64,000 bases of DNA from the NCBI GenBank assembly GCA_947359465.1, contig OX375875.1, positions 12,720,538 to 12,784,537 of the forward strand, in the 5' to 3' direction. Of this stretch, positions 1 to 9,165 are shown piece after piece; position 1 is the stretch's first letter; the number at the start of each line of letters is the position of its first letter. The position numbers and the translations under genes were made by a program. The notes below the pieces were generated by a model that saw only the letters and a list, made by a program, of their open reading frames with translations, did no database searches and was not told the origin of the DNA. Origin of the DNA: Metellina segmentata. Its lineage: Eukaryota; Arthropoda; Arachnida; Araneae; Tetragnathidae.

Positions 1-139
1 GGACATTTATATATTGGGCCAGAGGACATTTATATATTGGGCCAGAGGACATTTATATATTGGGCCAGAGGACATTTATATATTGGGCCAGAGGACATTT
101 ATATATTGGGCCAGAGGACATTTATATATTGGGTTAGAG
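1..139. repeat. 23-bp tandem repeat, six copies
   Basis: Six head-to-tail copies of a 23-bp unit (GGACATTTATATATTGGGCC plus AGA) begin at 1, 24, 47, 70, 93 and 116. Only the last copy differs (GGGTTAGA at its end). The array is cut by the window edge, so its true size is unknown. 23 is not a multiple of three, so the open frame across it is a by-product of the repeat and not a gene. Confidence 0.97.
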
Positions 140-479
140 GTGTTGAATGAAACGAAACACCAGATCATCTTGCAAGAATTGCCACCACTTATACGTCCAT
201 CCACCTGCATCCCCTTCCTCTCCCGGAGTCTCATCTGAAGAGGTCCCTTAAGCTTGCATCAACTAACCGCTGGCTTGAGAGATGGATAAACTCCATCAAA
301 GGTCAGAGAACATTCGGGGGTTTTACCAAAGTCTGCACAAAGCGCCTCATCTCCACCCCAGTCACACACTTTTCCACGGGCCATGGCCCGTTTCTACAGT
401 ATCTATGTACGATGAATATCCACTGTAGTGACCTCTGCATCTGAGGTATGGAAGCAGACCCGGACCACTACCTTACCAC

Positions 480-1539
480 TAGGGATGCAAAATCGACAGC
501 AAAACATCGATTTTTGAAACTTTGATGTTCAAAATTAAAACATCGATGTTGATAGTACATCGCCCCAATAACATCGATGTTTTTAAAATTCAGAATACTT
601 AAACTTTTCCCCCCTTTTCTTAAAATTGGTTTAGCACCTAGTGATGCAACATCGACAGCAAAACATCGATGTTTAAAATTAAAACATCGATTTTGATAAT
701 GCATCGCCCCAAAACTATCGATATTTTTTAAATTCAGTGTATTCAAGCATTTTCCCCCATTTCTTAAAACTGGTGTCAGGAAGCTGTCGCTAAGTGGAGA
801 GATTGGCGAGTGCCAACTTGAGCGGTTCGCGAGTGACAAGCACGACAACCCAGCGAAGGGTTGCCAAGATCGGGGGAGAGTGTTGAGAAAAACAAACGGG
901 AGGAGACCAAATGGTTTTTCTTCCCGATGAAGTCAATCTGCGCTACCGTCGTTATATACCAGACAATGATTTCTGGTTACGGTTTTTAAATGTTTTATAT
1001 CGTGTCCCTAAAAATGTGATAAATTATCTTGGGACTAAAAACTGCTGACTTGACTTTTCATGATTTTGGAAGCAACAGAAAGAACCCAACAAACAACTGG
1101 TTTAGCAACTATTGATGCGACATCAACAACAAAACATCTATGTTTTGAAATTTGATGTTCAAAATTATAACATCGATGTTGATAATACATCGTCCCCAAC
1201 CCATCGATGTTTTTAAACATCGATTTAAAATTCAGTGTATTTAAGCTTTTTTCCCCATTTCTTAAAATTGGTTTAGTAACTAGCGACATCGGCTGCAATA
1301 CAGCGATGTTTTTTTATTAAACATCAATGTTTTGAAAGCATCGACATCGATGTTGCATCCTTACTTTTCAGAACCCTCACTTTGATCTAAAATTATGTTC
1401 AAATTGCTGATTGTAAAAATGGTGCTACTTGGTTATTTTTAAAATTTTTGCAACGGTACTTTTTTCATTTTAAAATAAAACTTCGACATCGTAAAAACAT
1501 CGATGTTTTGAAAACATTGACATCGATATTGCATCCCTA
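480..1539. mobile_element. hAT-like non-autonomous element built of CATCGATG repeats
   Basis: The element starts TAGGGATGCAA and ends TTGCATCCCTA, an 11-bp terminal inverted repeat of hAT type. The flanks are CTTACCAC (472-479) and GTTACCCC (1540-1547), an imperfect 8-bp target duplication (6 of 8). It codes for nothing recognisable. Inside are about three tandem units of roughly 165 bp, starting near 480, 640 and 1110. Each carries several AAAACATCGATGTT palindromes and ends with TTCTTAAAATTGGTTTAG. The palindromes may have been transposase binding sites; that is inference. The second unit is interrupted by a solo LTR. Confidence 0.78.
774..1095. mobile_element. Solo LTR (322 bp) with 5-bp target duplication
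   Basis: The segment begins TGTCAGGAAG and ends ACAAACA, so it has the TG...CA ends of a long terminal repeat. It is flanked by the direct repeat ACTGG at 769-773 and 1096-1100. Removing it and one ACTGG restores the sequence seen in sister repeat units (CTTAAAACTGGTTTAGCA), which shows precise insertion into the hAT-like element. There is no internal coding region, so it is read as a solo LTR left by LTR-LTR recombination. The parent family is not identifiable. Confidence 0.82.
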
Positions 1540-1924
1540 GTTACCCCCTGGCCCTATCACATCTCATCTGCACACCAAGGAACCAGCATCTCAGTACTAC
1601 GACGCCTGGCTTAAACGCCTGGTTTTTCATCCCTTGCTTCAAAGGAAGATAATACAAATCGTGCGATTTGTGGGCTTCAGGGAGTTTGAACTCAAGCAAG
1701 CTGTTTAGGTTCACTTTTTCACTACAACACGTTAATTGCGTCTATAACCTCATAGCAAACTTTTATTAGAGCAGCACCTGCGTGTTCATTTATCTCAAAA
1801 TTTCTGCTTTGCATAACACAAAAAAAATATTTGTAACTTTTTTCATTTGGTCACCTTTATGTTATGGGAAAATTTGTTTACCGTAAACCCAATCGTAAGG
1901 TCGGTATCACATGACGAAGTTATG

Positions 1925-2690
1925 TTAAGTTAAGAAAAAGGCTTGTACATTCCAAGAAACATGTGGATGGGCATTCTCTTGCTGAACTACAGCTCAGGGA
2001 ATGCGTTGCAGGAAGGGTGGGACCTCGGGCTCCACAACCTCCCTGATGTAGCACCCACTGTTCAGGGTCCCCACAATTTGAAGTCTGTGGGATCGCCCAC
2101 GGTATCCAATAGCGCACCACACCATAACGCCAGGCGTTCGTCCAGTATGACACTGAATAAGACACTCATAGAGAAGGCGTTAACCTCTGTAGCGTCTAAC
2201 GAGTACGCACCCATCGTTGTCGAGGTAATCATCTGAAAAACAACTTGTTGCCAATCCGCAATCCATTGGTGAGCCCATTGTATCCGGAGACGTTGGTGGT
2301 TGAGCGCAAAGGGAATCCTGCGCAGGGTAATCCTTGCACGTAGCCCATGGCGCTAGAGATGTCAACGAGCCGTGGAGGCAGACAATGACACACCTGTAAT
2401 CGTGCTCCAATGCCAACTCATTAGAGGATGCTGTACGGTCCGTCACTGGCATGCGGATGAGGTGTATGTCGTCCCGTGGTGACGTCATATTGCGTGACCC
2501 TACTTCGGGTGTTTCGACTTGTCCGGTTCTCTATGGTCCATCTCTTCCACACACGCATCACTATTGTGACATTACGCCTCGTGCGAGTGGAGATTTCACG
2601 ATACGAAAGTCCACCCTCACGGAGACCGATCACGCGGCCCCATTAGAACCCTGTTAGTTGTTCGTATGACACTCTGCGTTTTTGGCGAGG
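1925..2690 (-). pseudogene. Tc1-like transposase pseudogene (family A, copy 1)
   Basis: Read on the minus strand, the N-terminal part (2421-2633) is a helix-turn-helix paired-like domain: MIGLREGGLSYREISTRT...NVTIVMRVWKRW, usual in Tc1 transposases. Frameshifted catalytic parts follow: WCAIGY at about 2100, LNSG, and VQQENAHPHV near 1960-1990. The second catalytic aspartate of the usual QQDNA motif is a glutamate here (GAG). The gene breaks off near 1935, before the final DD34E glutamate. A related copy at 29.15-30.17 kb keeps the aspartate. This copy is inactive. No clear terminal repeat was found. Confidence 0.8.
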
Positions 2691-3165
2691 CATATTGGCT
2701 TCTAATCAATCATTTACAGCAGTCAAACGACGATACACACGTTTCAACGCACCTTTGGTGCTTTTTATACACGGCTCACTTGGACGTTTAGAGGTTGTTT
2801 CTTAGTCCTCACAAGCGTGATCGCTTTGTAATTCTAATAATTTGCATACTCTAATCTGTTTTGCATTTCCTGCAAGTTTTGTTTAATTTGCAGGATTCAT
2901 GGTGCTGCAATTTTCATAAGCAGTAGTGTGTGTGTGTGTATTTAGGTATAATTAGTTACTTATTGAAATTGTTAGAATGTTTAATAAGAGTGAAAACTAT
3001 ATCCATGATTGAAAATTGAATGGAGTATTCAGATAAGTAATTTTTGAAGCTGTTTATTATATTAAAAAATATTGACTGTTTATATTACCAGTGTTCCGTT
3101 CCAGGGACCATTCCTTATGTACATAAAATAGTACAACTATTTTGTGTTCTTTGGATAGTCCATCG
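2691..3165. other. No gene seen; short GT microsatellite
   Basis: No gene or recognised element here apart from a short (GT)n run at about 2921-2939. The first 130 bases may be the untranslated 5' side of the neighbouring Tc1 remnant. Confidence 0.5.
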
Positions 3166-3167
3166 AA

Positions 3168-3512
3168 ATCTGGTCAGTTTTATAAATGATGAGATATCTC
3201 CTCCATCAAGATCTGGTCAATTTTGCTAACGACATCTCCTCCATCAAGATCTGGTCAATTTTGAAAAAGACGAGATGTCTCATCCATCAAGATCTGATCA
3301 ATTTTGCTAATAACGAGATATCTCCTCCATCAAGATCTGGTCAGTTTTGTTAATGACTAGATATCTCATCCGTCAAGAGCTGGTCAATTTTGCTAATGAC
3401 GAGATATCGCTTCCATCAAGATCTGGTCAAGTTTGCTTATGATGAGATATCTCGTCCATCAAGATCTGGTCAATTTTGCTAATGACGAGATATCTCCTCC
3501 ATCAAGAACTGG
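3168..3512. repeat. 43-bp tandem repeat, about eight copies
   Basis: Eight head-to-tail units of about 43 bp, each with the phrases TCTGGTCAATTTTGCTAATG, ACGAGATATCTC and CCATCAAGA. Copies differ by 10-15 percent, and one near 3220 is about 6 bp short. GAGATATCTC inside each unit is a perfect palindrome. Solitary diverged copies of the same unit occur elsewhere in the window (about 4316-4352, 21500-21533, 33226-33360, 35640-35835, 41270-41300, 44760-44790), so the unit is dispersed as well as arrayed. Confidence 0.95.
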
Positions 3513-4352
3513 TCTGTAACAATGGTTACAATGGAGATTTTCAGATTACGGATCGTATAGTGGGAGTTTAAAAATATTCACTAAGGAAGAATGATTAGAG
3601 CTTATTGTGCGTTGGTTTTCCGTGATTGTAAGAAAGACAGAGTTCTGGTGACAAATGAATCCCTGTTTATTCACTCGAGAGTAAATATATATATATGTTA
3701 TACTGGTAATAATGATAGTTGTCAGTACAACGTTATTCAAGGGCTGGTGGTGTTCCAGAGGGAGTTGGAATGGATACTTATAATGCTCTAGTCCTTTTAA
3801 CAAGCCACAGAAATAGTCCAAAAATAGAATCGTTACTTCCGTGGGAGGTGACAAGTCTCACTAGAGATATGAAATTGTCAAAAATTTAAGGAGGGGAGAG
3901 TGTAATTCAAAACATTTAAATACCTGAGTCGTTGGGCCACGCCAGACGGAACGAAGGGAAGACTGGTGAATCGAAAACCCTCGTTTTCGCGCTTGAGCAT
4001 TTCTCTCGCCAAGCAGTGCTTGGAGCGAAAAGATTGGCGACAGCGCTCGTGCTATGGTTGGGTGGAATGTCGTTATACGCCAAGCACTGTGCGATTCCAC
4101 TCCAATTCTGTCGGCCCCAACGGACATGGTAACTTCACACATCTGGTTTTCTCATTAGGGGAAAGTTTCGTTAAGCGATTTTGCAGATGTGAGAACTGAA
4201 GCGTCTTTCAAATGGCCTGCAAATCGTTTCTCTCGTATGGTGTTAAACTGGGAAATTGGGTTCTGTTCTTCGGGATTGGTACAGAATTTTGGAAAGGACG
4301 GATGTCGTATGACATGGTCAATTTCGCTAATGACGAGATATCTCCTCCATCA
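3513..4352. other. No recognised gene; one stray 43-bp unit
   Basis: Short frames here do not resemble known proteins. The GC-richer stretch 3920-4130 is unlike its AT-rich surroundings but I do not recognise it. The end (about 4316-4352) is a single copy of the 43-bp unit. It is followed directly by a SINE tail fragment (GTACGACGTTAATTAAAATT, 4353-4372). Confidence 0.45.
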
Positions 4353-4395
4353 AGTACGACGTTAATTAAAATTACCTTACCTCCAGCATCTCACA

Positions 4396-4725
4396 AGCCG
4401 TACAACCGGTATAGTGTTTAAGGTGTTAGCCTCTGGATCGGAAGGTTTCTGGTTCGAATCCGTGTTCGGGCATGGATGTTTGTAAGGATATGGTGTAGAG
4501 GCGACTGGGGCACTTAAATCTGTCATGTCCGAAAGTTCTCAGGTTGGGTTGGTGTGGAAATTTGGAGAGTGGGGTGCCAGCTCAGGTGTTGCTTCATCAT
4601 CTGACCGTGGTTCAAAATTACGAGATGTTATCCTCGGATCTTTACCTTAAGGGATTGATCCCGTACCGTAGTCCATAGCCTGTTGTGTTGCTTTAGTACG
4701 ACGTCAATTAAAAAATTACCACTAC
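4396..4725 (+). mobile_element. tRNA-derived SINE (SINE-1), near full length
   Basis: This is the abundant SINE of the window, about 330 bp. The tRNA-like head has an A-box-like TATAGTGTTTAAGGTGTTAG and a B box GGTTCGAATCC, the internal RNA polymerase III promoter. The body follows (GGTGTAGAGGCGACTGG, GGAGAGTGGGGTGCCAGCTC, TCTGACCGTGGTTCAAAATT). The tail is GTACGACGTCAATTAAAA plus ATTACC-type repeats. Flanks CCAGCATCTCACAAG and CCAGCAGCTCACAGA look like a 14-15-bp imperfect target duplication. It encodes no protein; a 67-codon frame in the body is a by-product. Confidence 0.92.
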
Positions 4726-4933
4726 CAGCAGCTCACAGACATTGGATAGATATATATTTTAATTAACGTCACACTGGAGCAAGAAGAAGGCTATTGGCGA
4801 CAATCCGGTATTAATCTGCGCAAGTGAAGGATCCGATGACAACACCACGTAATTTTTAATCGCTAATCAAATAACGATTTAACATCTGAGCGGCACCTCA
4901 TTCTTCAAGCTTCAAACAGTGGATCGAACACGT

Positions 4934-5239
4934 ATTAATTTTGGTAATTTTAGCTAACTCTTACTAGAGTAACTCAACGGGCTACTGATGACGGACCGAG
5001 ATCAATCCCGTAAAGGAAAGATCCAAGGACAACACCTCGTAATTTTTAACCTTGGTCAGACGACAAGGCAACACCTGAGCTGGCACCCCACTCTCCAAAC
5101 TTACACACCAAACCAACCTGAGGACTTTCGGCCACGACTGATTTAAGGTGCACCAGCCGCCTCTACACCATACGCTTACAAACATCCATGACCGCACCCG
5201 GATTATAACCAGGAACCTTCCACTCAAGAGGCTAATACC
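4934..5239 (-). mobile_element. SINE-1, minus strand, left part of a split copy
   Basis: Tail and body of a SINE-1 copy in reverse: TTTGGTAATTTTAGCTAACT at the left, then the body, then the B-box side of the tRNA head (ATTATAACCAGGAACCTTCC). It stops inside the head at a TTAA. The missing head continues at 7795 on the far side of a 2.5-kb DNA transposon. The B box carries mutations, so this copy is old. Confidence 0.9.
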
Positions 5240-6088
5240 TTAAGGTGCCTGCCTACGTTCGGAGACCTTTTTTTTAAATATTTCAAAAATTGACTTGTTA
5301 TGTGAATTATACTATCAAATGCATCTAAAAACTATGAATAATATATAAAATAGCTATATATGTTTTTTTAATTTTCATTTTTTGCTAAAAATAAACAAAA
5401 ATTCTCAATAAAATCACAACTAAGCAAAACAACAAAACTCCAATTCAAATTAAGATATTCTATTTTTGTAAATTGTATTGTGTTATCAAAACCCTCTTCT
5501 GGGATCTCTACCCATTTTATAACTGAAACTTTGTATTAAAAATGTTTATGCAAATAAACCTTTCGGCATTGAAACAAAATCTTCAAAAATGATTACAACT
5601 CTATACTTATATACTCAAAAAACTAAAAAATAATGGATAAACAATTAAAATAAAGGTAGGTTACCTGAATTGAACCCTTTACAATATTCTACCAAAGTTT
5701 AAAATTATTTGAAGCATAATGTTATGATGTTGTGCGGAAGAGCAAAATGTAAAAAATCTGATTTTGAGAAAAAGCATAAAATAAAAAAAAACTTCTACAC
5801 TTACACATTAGTTGAAACACCTGACATTAAGGTATCCGACTACGTTTAAAACGTAATTGTGATCAAATTTCTCAACTGTGTTTTATCCTCTCATATTGAA
5901 GCCCAGTTTCTAAAGTTTCAGAATCTGTAATTGTTTTAAGTCTACGATAAATAGAAATAAAATTATAGCAATTTTAGTATTACTGAACGACAGAAATCAA
6001 AACCGGAAAAACGATTGAAATGACCGGAAATTGGGTGGTTTTCCGCAAGTTTTTCTAAAATAAAAATAATTTTAATCATAAATTTGTT

Positions 6089-6284
6089 TTTTCACGTTGG
6101 GTTGGCGTGGAAGTTTGGAGAGTGGGGTGCCAGCTCAGGTGTTGCTTCGTCATCTGACCGTGGTTCAAAATTACGAGGTGTTGTCCTCGGATCTTTCCCT
6201 TAAGGGACTGATCCCGGACCGTCGTCAATAGCCCGTTGTGTTGCTCTAGTACGACGTTAACTAAAAATTACCATTACCATTACC
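6089..6284 (+). mobile_element. SINE-1, 5'-truncated, with perfect 14-bp target duplication
   Basis: Body and tail of SINE-1 starting at TTCACGTTGGGTTGGCGTGG, so the tRNA head and pol III promoter are absent. It ends in an (ATTACC)-type tail. It is flanked by ATCATAAATTTGTT at 6075-6088 and 6285-6298. 5' truncation plus long target duplication are the signature of target-primed reverse transcription by a LINE. Confidence 0.95.
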
Positions 6285-6407
6285 ATCATAAATTTGTTGA
6301 AATTATCTTCTACAATCAAGTTTCAACATTTTACATCAAGTTTCGATGAATTGTGGGAAGAATTTGGCAATGGCAAAAAACACAAAGGTAAACTTTAATG
6401 CTTTTTC

Positions 6408-6568
6408 GTTTGGAGAGTGGGGTGCCAGCTCAGGTGTTGCTTCGTCATCTGACCGTGGTTCAAAATTACGAAGTGTTGTCCTCGAATCTTTCCCTTAAGG
6501 GACTGATCTTGGACCGTCGTCAATAGCCCGTTGTGTTGCTCTAGTACGACGTTAACTAAAATTACCAA
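6408..6568 (+). mobile_element. SINE-1, 5'-truncated, with perfect 13-bp target duplication
   Basis: A shorter 5'-truncated SINE-1 that begins at GTTTGGAGAGTGGGGTGCC and ends ACTAAAATTACCAA. Target duplication TTAATGCTTTTTC lies at 6395-6407 and 6569-6581. It is only about 120 bp from the previous SINE and in the same orientation, an independent insertion with its own target duplication. Confidence 0.95.
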
Positions 6569-7112
6569 TTAATGCTTTTTCTGGAAAACACAATTTTAAG
6601 CAAATATTGTACACGCGTAACATGACTTCTCAAAAAGTTGCAGAGATATCTCTACGAAATTAAACATTATTACTTATTAACATGTTGTAATGACAACATA
6701 CTACAGGTATAGTTGTACAATGCATTCTTTTTAATTTCTAGCTGTTTAATTTAAACGACAAGTAATCATTTTGTAAAATTAAAATTTTAGCTACATATAA
6801 CGAGCGATACTTCTTAACATTTCAATATATCTCTTTGTTTGTAGTATATTGTCGTCACTAATATCATAGATATATGATGCTCCAAGGAAATTAAAATTAA
6901 TTTAATAGAAATTTATACAGAGCGTTAGCCATATTGGTAGTCATTTTGATTGAATTTTACCTTGATATTACCAATTGACAAAAAACAAATGAGTCGGTGC
7001 ATTATTTTTTGCTTTATTTCATAATTTCGAATCATTATCTAGTATGAAAAATGTTTAAATTGGGATTTAAGAGTCGTTTTCAAAAAAATTGTACCGAACC
7101 TAGTCGGACACC

Positions 7113-7487
7113 TTAAATAGCTCCTGATTTGTAAAGGTCACCTTTTTGGTCATTAAAAACAAATGTTTTTTTCTTCCGAATGGCTTTTAAAAGTTTCCTG
7201 CGCTTCCTTGCAGCAAGGGTGGAATGATTCTTCGAATCTCGAATCCTCAAGCCGTCCACGCGTCTATAGCCTTCTACTGTAAAACACCCAAGATTTGTCA
7301 AATTAAGCCTATTGAAAACATTTAGGCAACCTTTAAAACCATCGTTAAATTGAATTATGGCATCATAAGCTCCTAACTTGACAGTTTTGAGGCTGACAAA
7401 CACCTCTTTTGGCACTCGTTGCCAAATTACGCCATTGAAACACTCGTTGACGTTTTGAGTTTTGCAGTGGATACATTTCTCTAACAA
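7113..7487 (-). pseudogene. Transposase C-terminal fragment of the TTAA element
   Basis: The 124 residues contain HCKTQNVNECFNGVIWQRVP, then a KLGAYDAIIQFNDG stretch, and end in a basic tail with RKRRKLLKAIRKKK. The pattern 'C-H-x-KTQN-x-NE-x-FN ... W-x-RVPK ... F-V-x-L ... L-G-x-YDA' is one I know from the C-terminal half of a widespread arthropod and cnidarian transposase family that databases label Mutator-like. The TTAA target site here fits Kolobok or piggyBac better, so superfamily is left open. The catalytic part is missing and there is a stop immediately upstream. It may encode a short open fragment but no working enzyme. Confidence 0.65.
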
Positions 7488-7794
7488 ATCTTACTAAAAA
7501 AACTTAATTAAACAATTATTTAACCTTTTTTTTTTAATATTCATTGTGAACGAACAAATTTTAATAGTCTATGCCGGTTTTTCGTCGCACTTCCGTTAGC
7601 AGAACACTACTTACGGTTTGAAAATCTGTCAACATACTAATATTAAAAGTTCAGAAACTAGAGTTCTAAGTAAGATAGAAACAAAATGTTAACTGATTTG
7701 GAAAGCTAAGAAACTATACTTTCAAAGTTAGGAAAAATAAAAAAATCGTATTTTTCTCCACAAATGCGGTTTTATAGGTAGGCAGGCACCTTAA

Positions 7795-7818
7795 CCACTA
7801 TACCGGTTGGTCGGCTTG
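7795..7818 (-). mobile_element. SINE-1 tRNA head, right part of the split copy
   Basis: CCACTATACCGGTTGGTCGG is the reversed start of the SINE-1 tRNA head, and it joins the part ending at 5239. Together they show the SINE was present before the TTAA element landed in it. Confidence 0.9.
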
Positions 7819-8349
7819 AACACATGAACCTTCAAAATACTATCTAGTTTTTTCCCTGCATAAATATTGTAAGAGTGAAAATACAAGCACCAGATTCATT
7901 TTCATGGTAATATCAGTCGAAAAAGGGTTAATTACCATTATAGCCACCCTCAACATTCACTCTGCAGGACCACTGACACCTGCTTTCATAAATTCTAAAC
8001 GTGGTGCAAAAGTTCGTTTTTGCCAGTCATCTGTTCACTCTAGAGGAAATTTTAAAGTACATAAATTTAATTTGCGTGCTTGGAGTTGTCAGCAGTTGTA
8101 GATTAATGTTGCAGTTTTTGTGTTGTGATTAAACTTTTTTGTTTTTAATTAAAGTTGGGCGCTTCACTTATCCTTTTTTGATGAAGACATATTTACGTTG
8201 TCGAAACTGTGTCTAGTCTCTATGGCATCTAGTTTCCTACAATTTTATGGCTTAATATTCATTACGAAACCAAGAATTGGCACATTTTATGCCTTGACTA
8301 CTCCATCTTCCACCGTATTCACCAAATCACTATATCACATCGATACCTT
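7819..8349. other. No gene or recognised repeat
   Basis: AT-rich sequence. The 65-codon frame at 7904-8101 does not resemble a known protein. Confidence 0.4.
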
Positions 8350-9164
8350 CAGTGGTAATGTCATCTGACCGTGGCTGAAATTTAAGTGGTAATGTCCTCG
8401 AATCTTTCCCTTAGGGGATTGATCCCGGACCGTCGTCAATAGCCTGTTGTGTTACTCTACTACTAGGCCGACCAATCGGTATAGTGGTTAAGGTGTTAGC
8501 CTCTAGATCGGAAGGTTCCTGGTTCGAATCCAGGTTCGGGCATGGATGTTTGTAAACGTATGGTGTAGATACGGCTGGTGCACCTTAAATCTGTCGTGGC
8601 CGAAAGTCCTCACGTTGGGTTGTCGTGGAAGTTTGGAGAGTGGGGTGCCAGTTCAGGTGTTGCTTCGTCATCTGACCGTGGTTCAAAATTACGATGTGTT
8701 GTCCTCGAATCTTCCCCTTAAGGGACTGATCCCGGAACGTCGTCAATAGCCCGTTGTATTGTTCTAGTACGACGGTAACTAAAATTACCTTACCTTACCT
8801 TACTCTACTACTGCCGACCAACCGGTATAGTGGTTAAGGTGTTAGCCTCTAGATCGGAAGGTTCCTGGTTCGAATCCGGGTTGGGGCATGGATGTTTGTA
8901 AGCGTATGGTGTAGAGGCGGCTGGTGCACCCTAAATCTGTCGTGGCCGAAAGTCCTCACGTTGGGTTGTCGTGGAAGTTTGGAGAGTGGGGTGCCAGCTC
9001 AGGTGTTGCTTCGTCATCTGACCGTGGTTAAAAATTACGAGGTGTTGTCCTCGGTAATGGTAATTTTAGTTAACGTCGTACTAGAGCAACACAACGGGTT
9101 ATTGACGACGGTCCGGGATCGGTCCTTTAAGGGAAAGATCCGAGGACAACATCTCCTGCCTATG
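8350..9164. mobile_element. Cluster of four SINE-1 copies
   Basis: Four SINE-1 pieces lie back to back. 8350-8465 (+) is a 3' fragment. 8466-8808 (+) is full length, with head GGCCGACCAATCGGTATAGT and tail ACTAAAATTACCTTACC. 8815-9054 (+) has a head and body but stops at GGTGTTGTCCTCG. 9055-9164 (-) is a reversed tail fragment joined directly at TCG/GTAATGG. The two heads carry good A and B boxes (GGTTCGAATCC). The (+)/(-) junction near 9054 leaves two inverted body segments. This may be insertion of one SINE into another, since tail-to-body joins recur in the family. Confidence 0.88.
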
Positions 9165-9165
9165 T

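Larger units (their letters stand above)
140..1708 (+). pseudogene. Non-LTR retrotransposon pol C-terminal remnant, split by an insertion
   Basis: This is the tail of a LINE polyprotein (reverse transcriptase/RNase H type) in two pieces, about 140-479 and 1540-1708. The first piece reads with WLERWINSIKGQRTF, then a TGHGPF motif and an SDLCI...DHYL stretch. That pattern is typical of the C-terminus of arthropod Jockey/R1-like LINE polyproteins, where TGHG is followed by a C-x-C...H knuckle. An in-frame TGA lies just after SDLCI, where a cysteine codon would be expected. The second piece reads AWLKRLVFHPLLQRK and stops at TAG 1706-1708, which fits the extreme C-terminus. A 1060-bp hAT-like element separates the two. 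The upstream reverse transcriptase domain is not in the window. Clade assignment is uncertain. Confidence 0.72.
5244..7790. mobile_element. TTAA-target DNA transposon, internally deleted
   Basis: The element has 13-bp terminal inverted repeats, GGTGCCTGCCTAC at 5244 and its complement ending at 7790. It is flanked by TTAA at 5240-5243 and 7791-7794. It sits exactly inside a SINE-1 tRNA head, so both boundaries are certain. TTAA duplication is the hallmark of piggyBac and Kolobok superfamilies. The only transposase remnant is a C-terminal fragment at 7113-7487 on the minus strand. About 300 bp separate that fragment from the right end, too little for the rest of a transposase, so the copy is deleted. 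Two 5'-truncated SINEs have inserted at 6089 and 6408. The remainder is AT-rich without other features. Confidence 0.88.

Noticed and set aside
480..1539. Regular CATCGATGTT repeats considered as a CRISPR-like array
   Set aside because: Repeats are short, irregularly spaced and palindromic, lie between hAT-type ends, and the DNA is eukaryotic.
4396..4480. tRNA gene in the SINE heads
   Set aside because: A and B boxes are present but the cloverleaf is poor and a SINE body follows directly; all such heads belong to SINE-1 or SINE-2.
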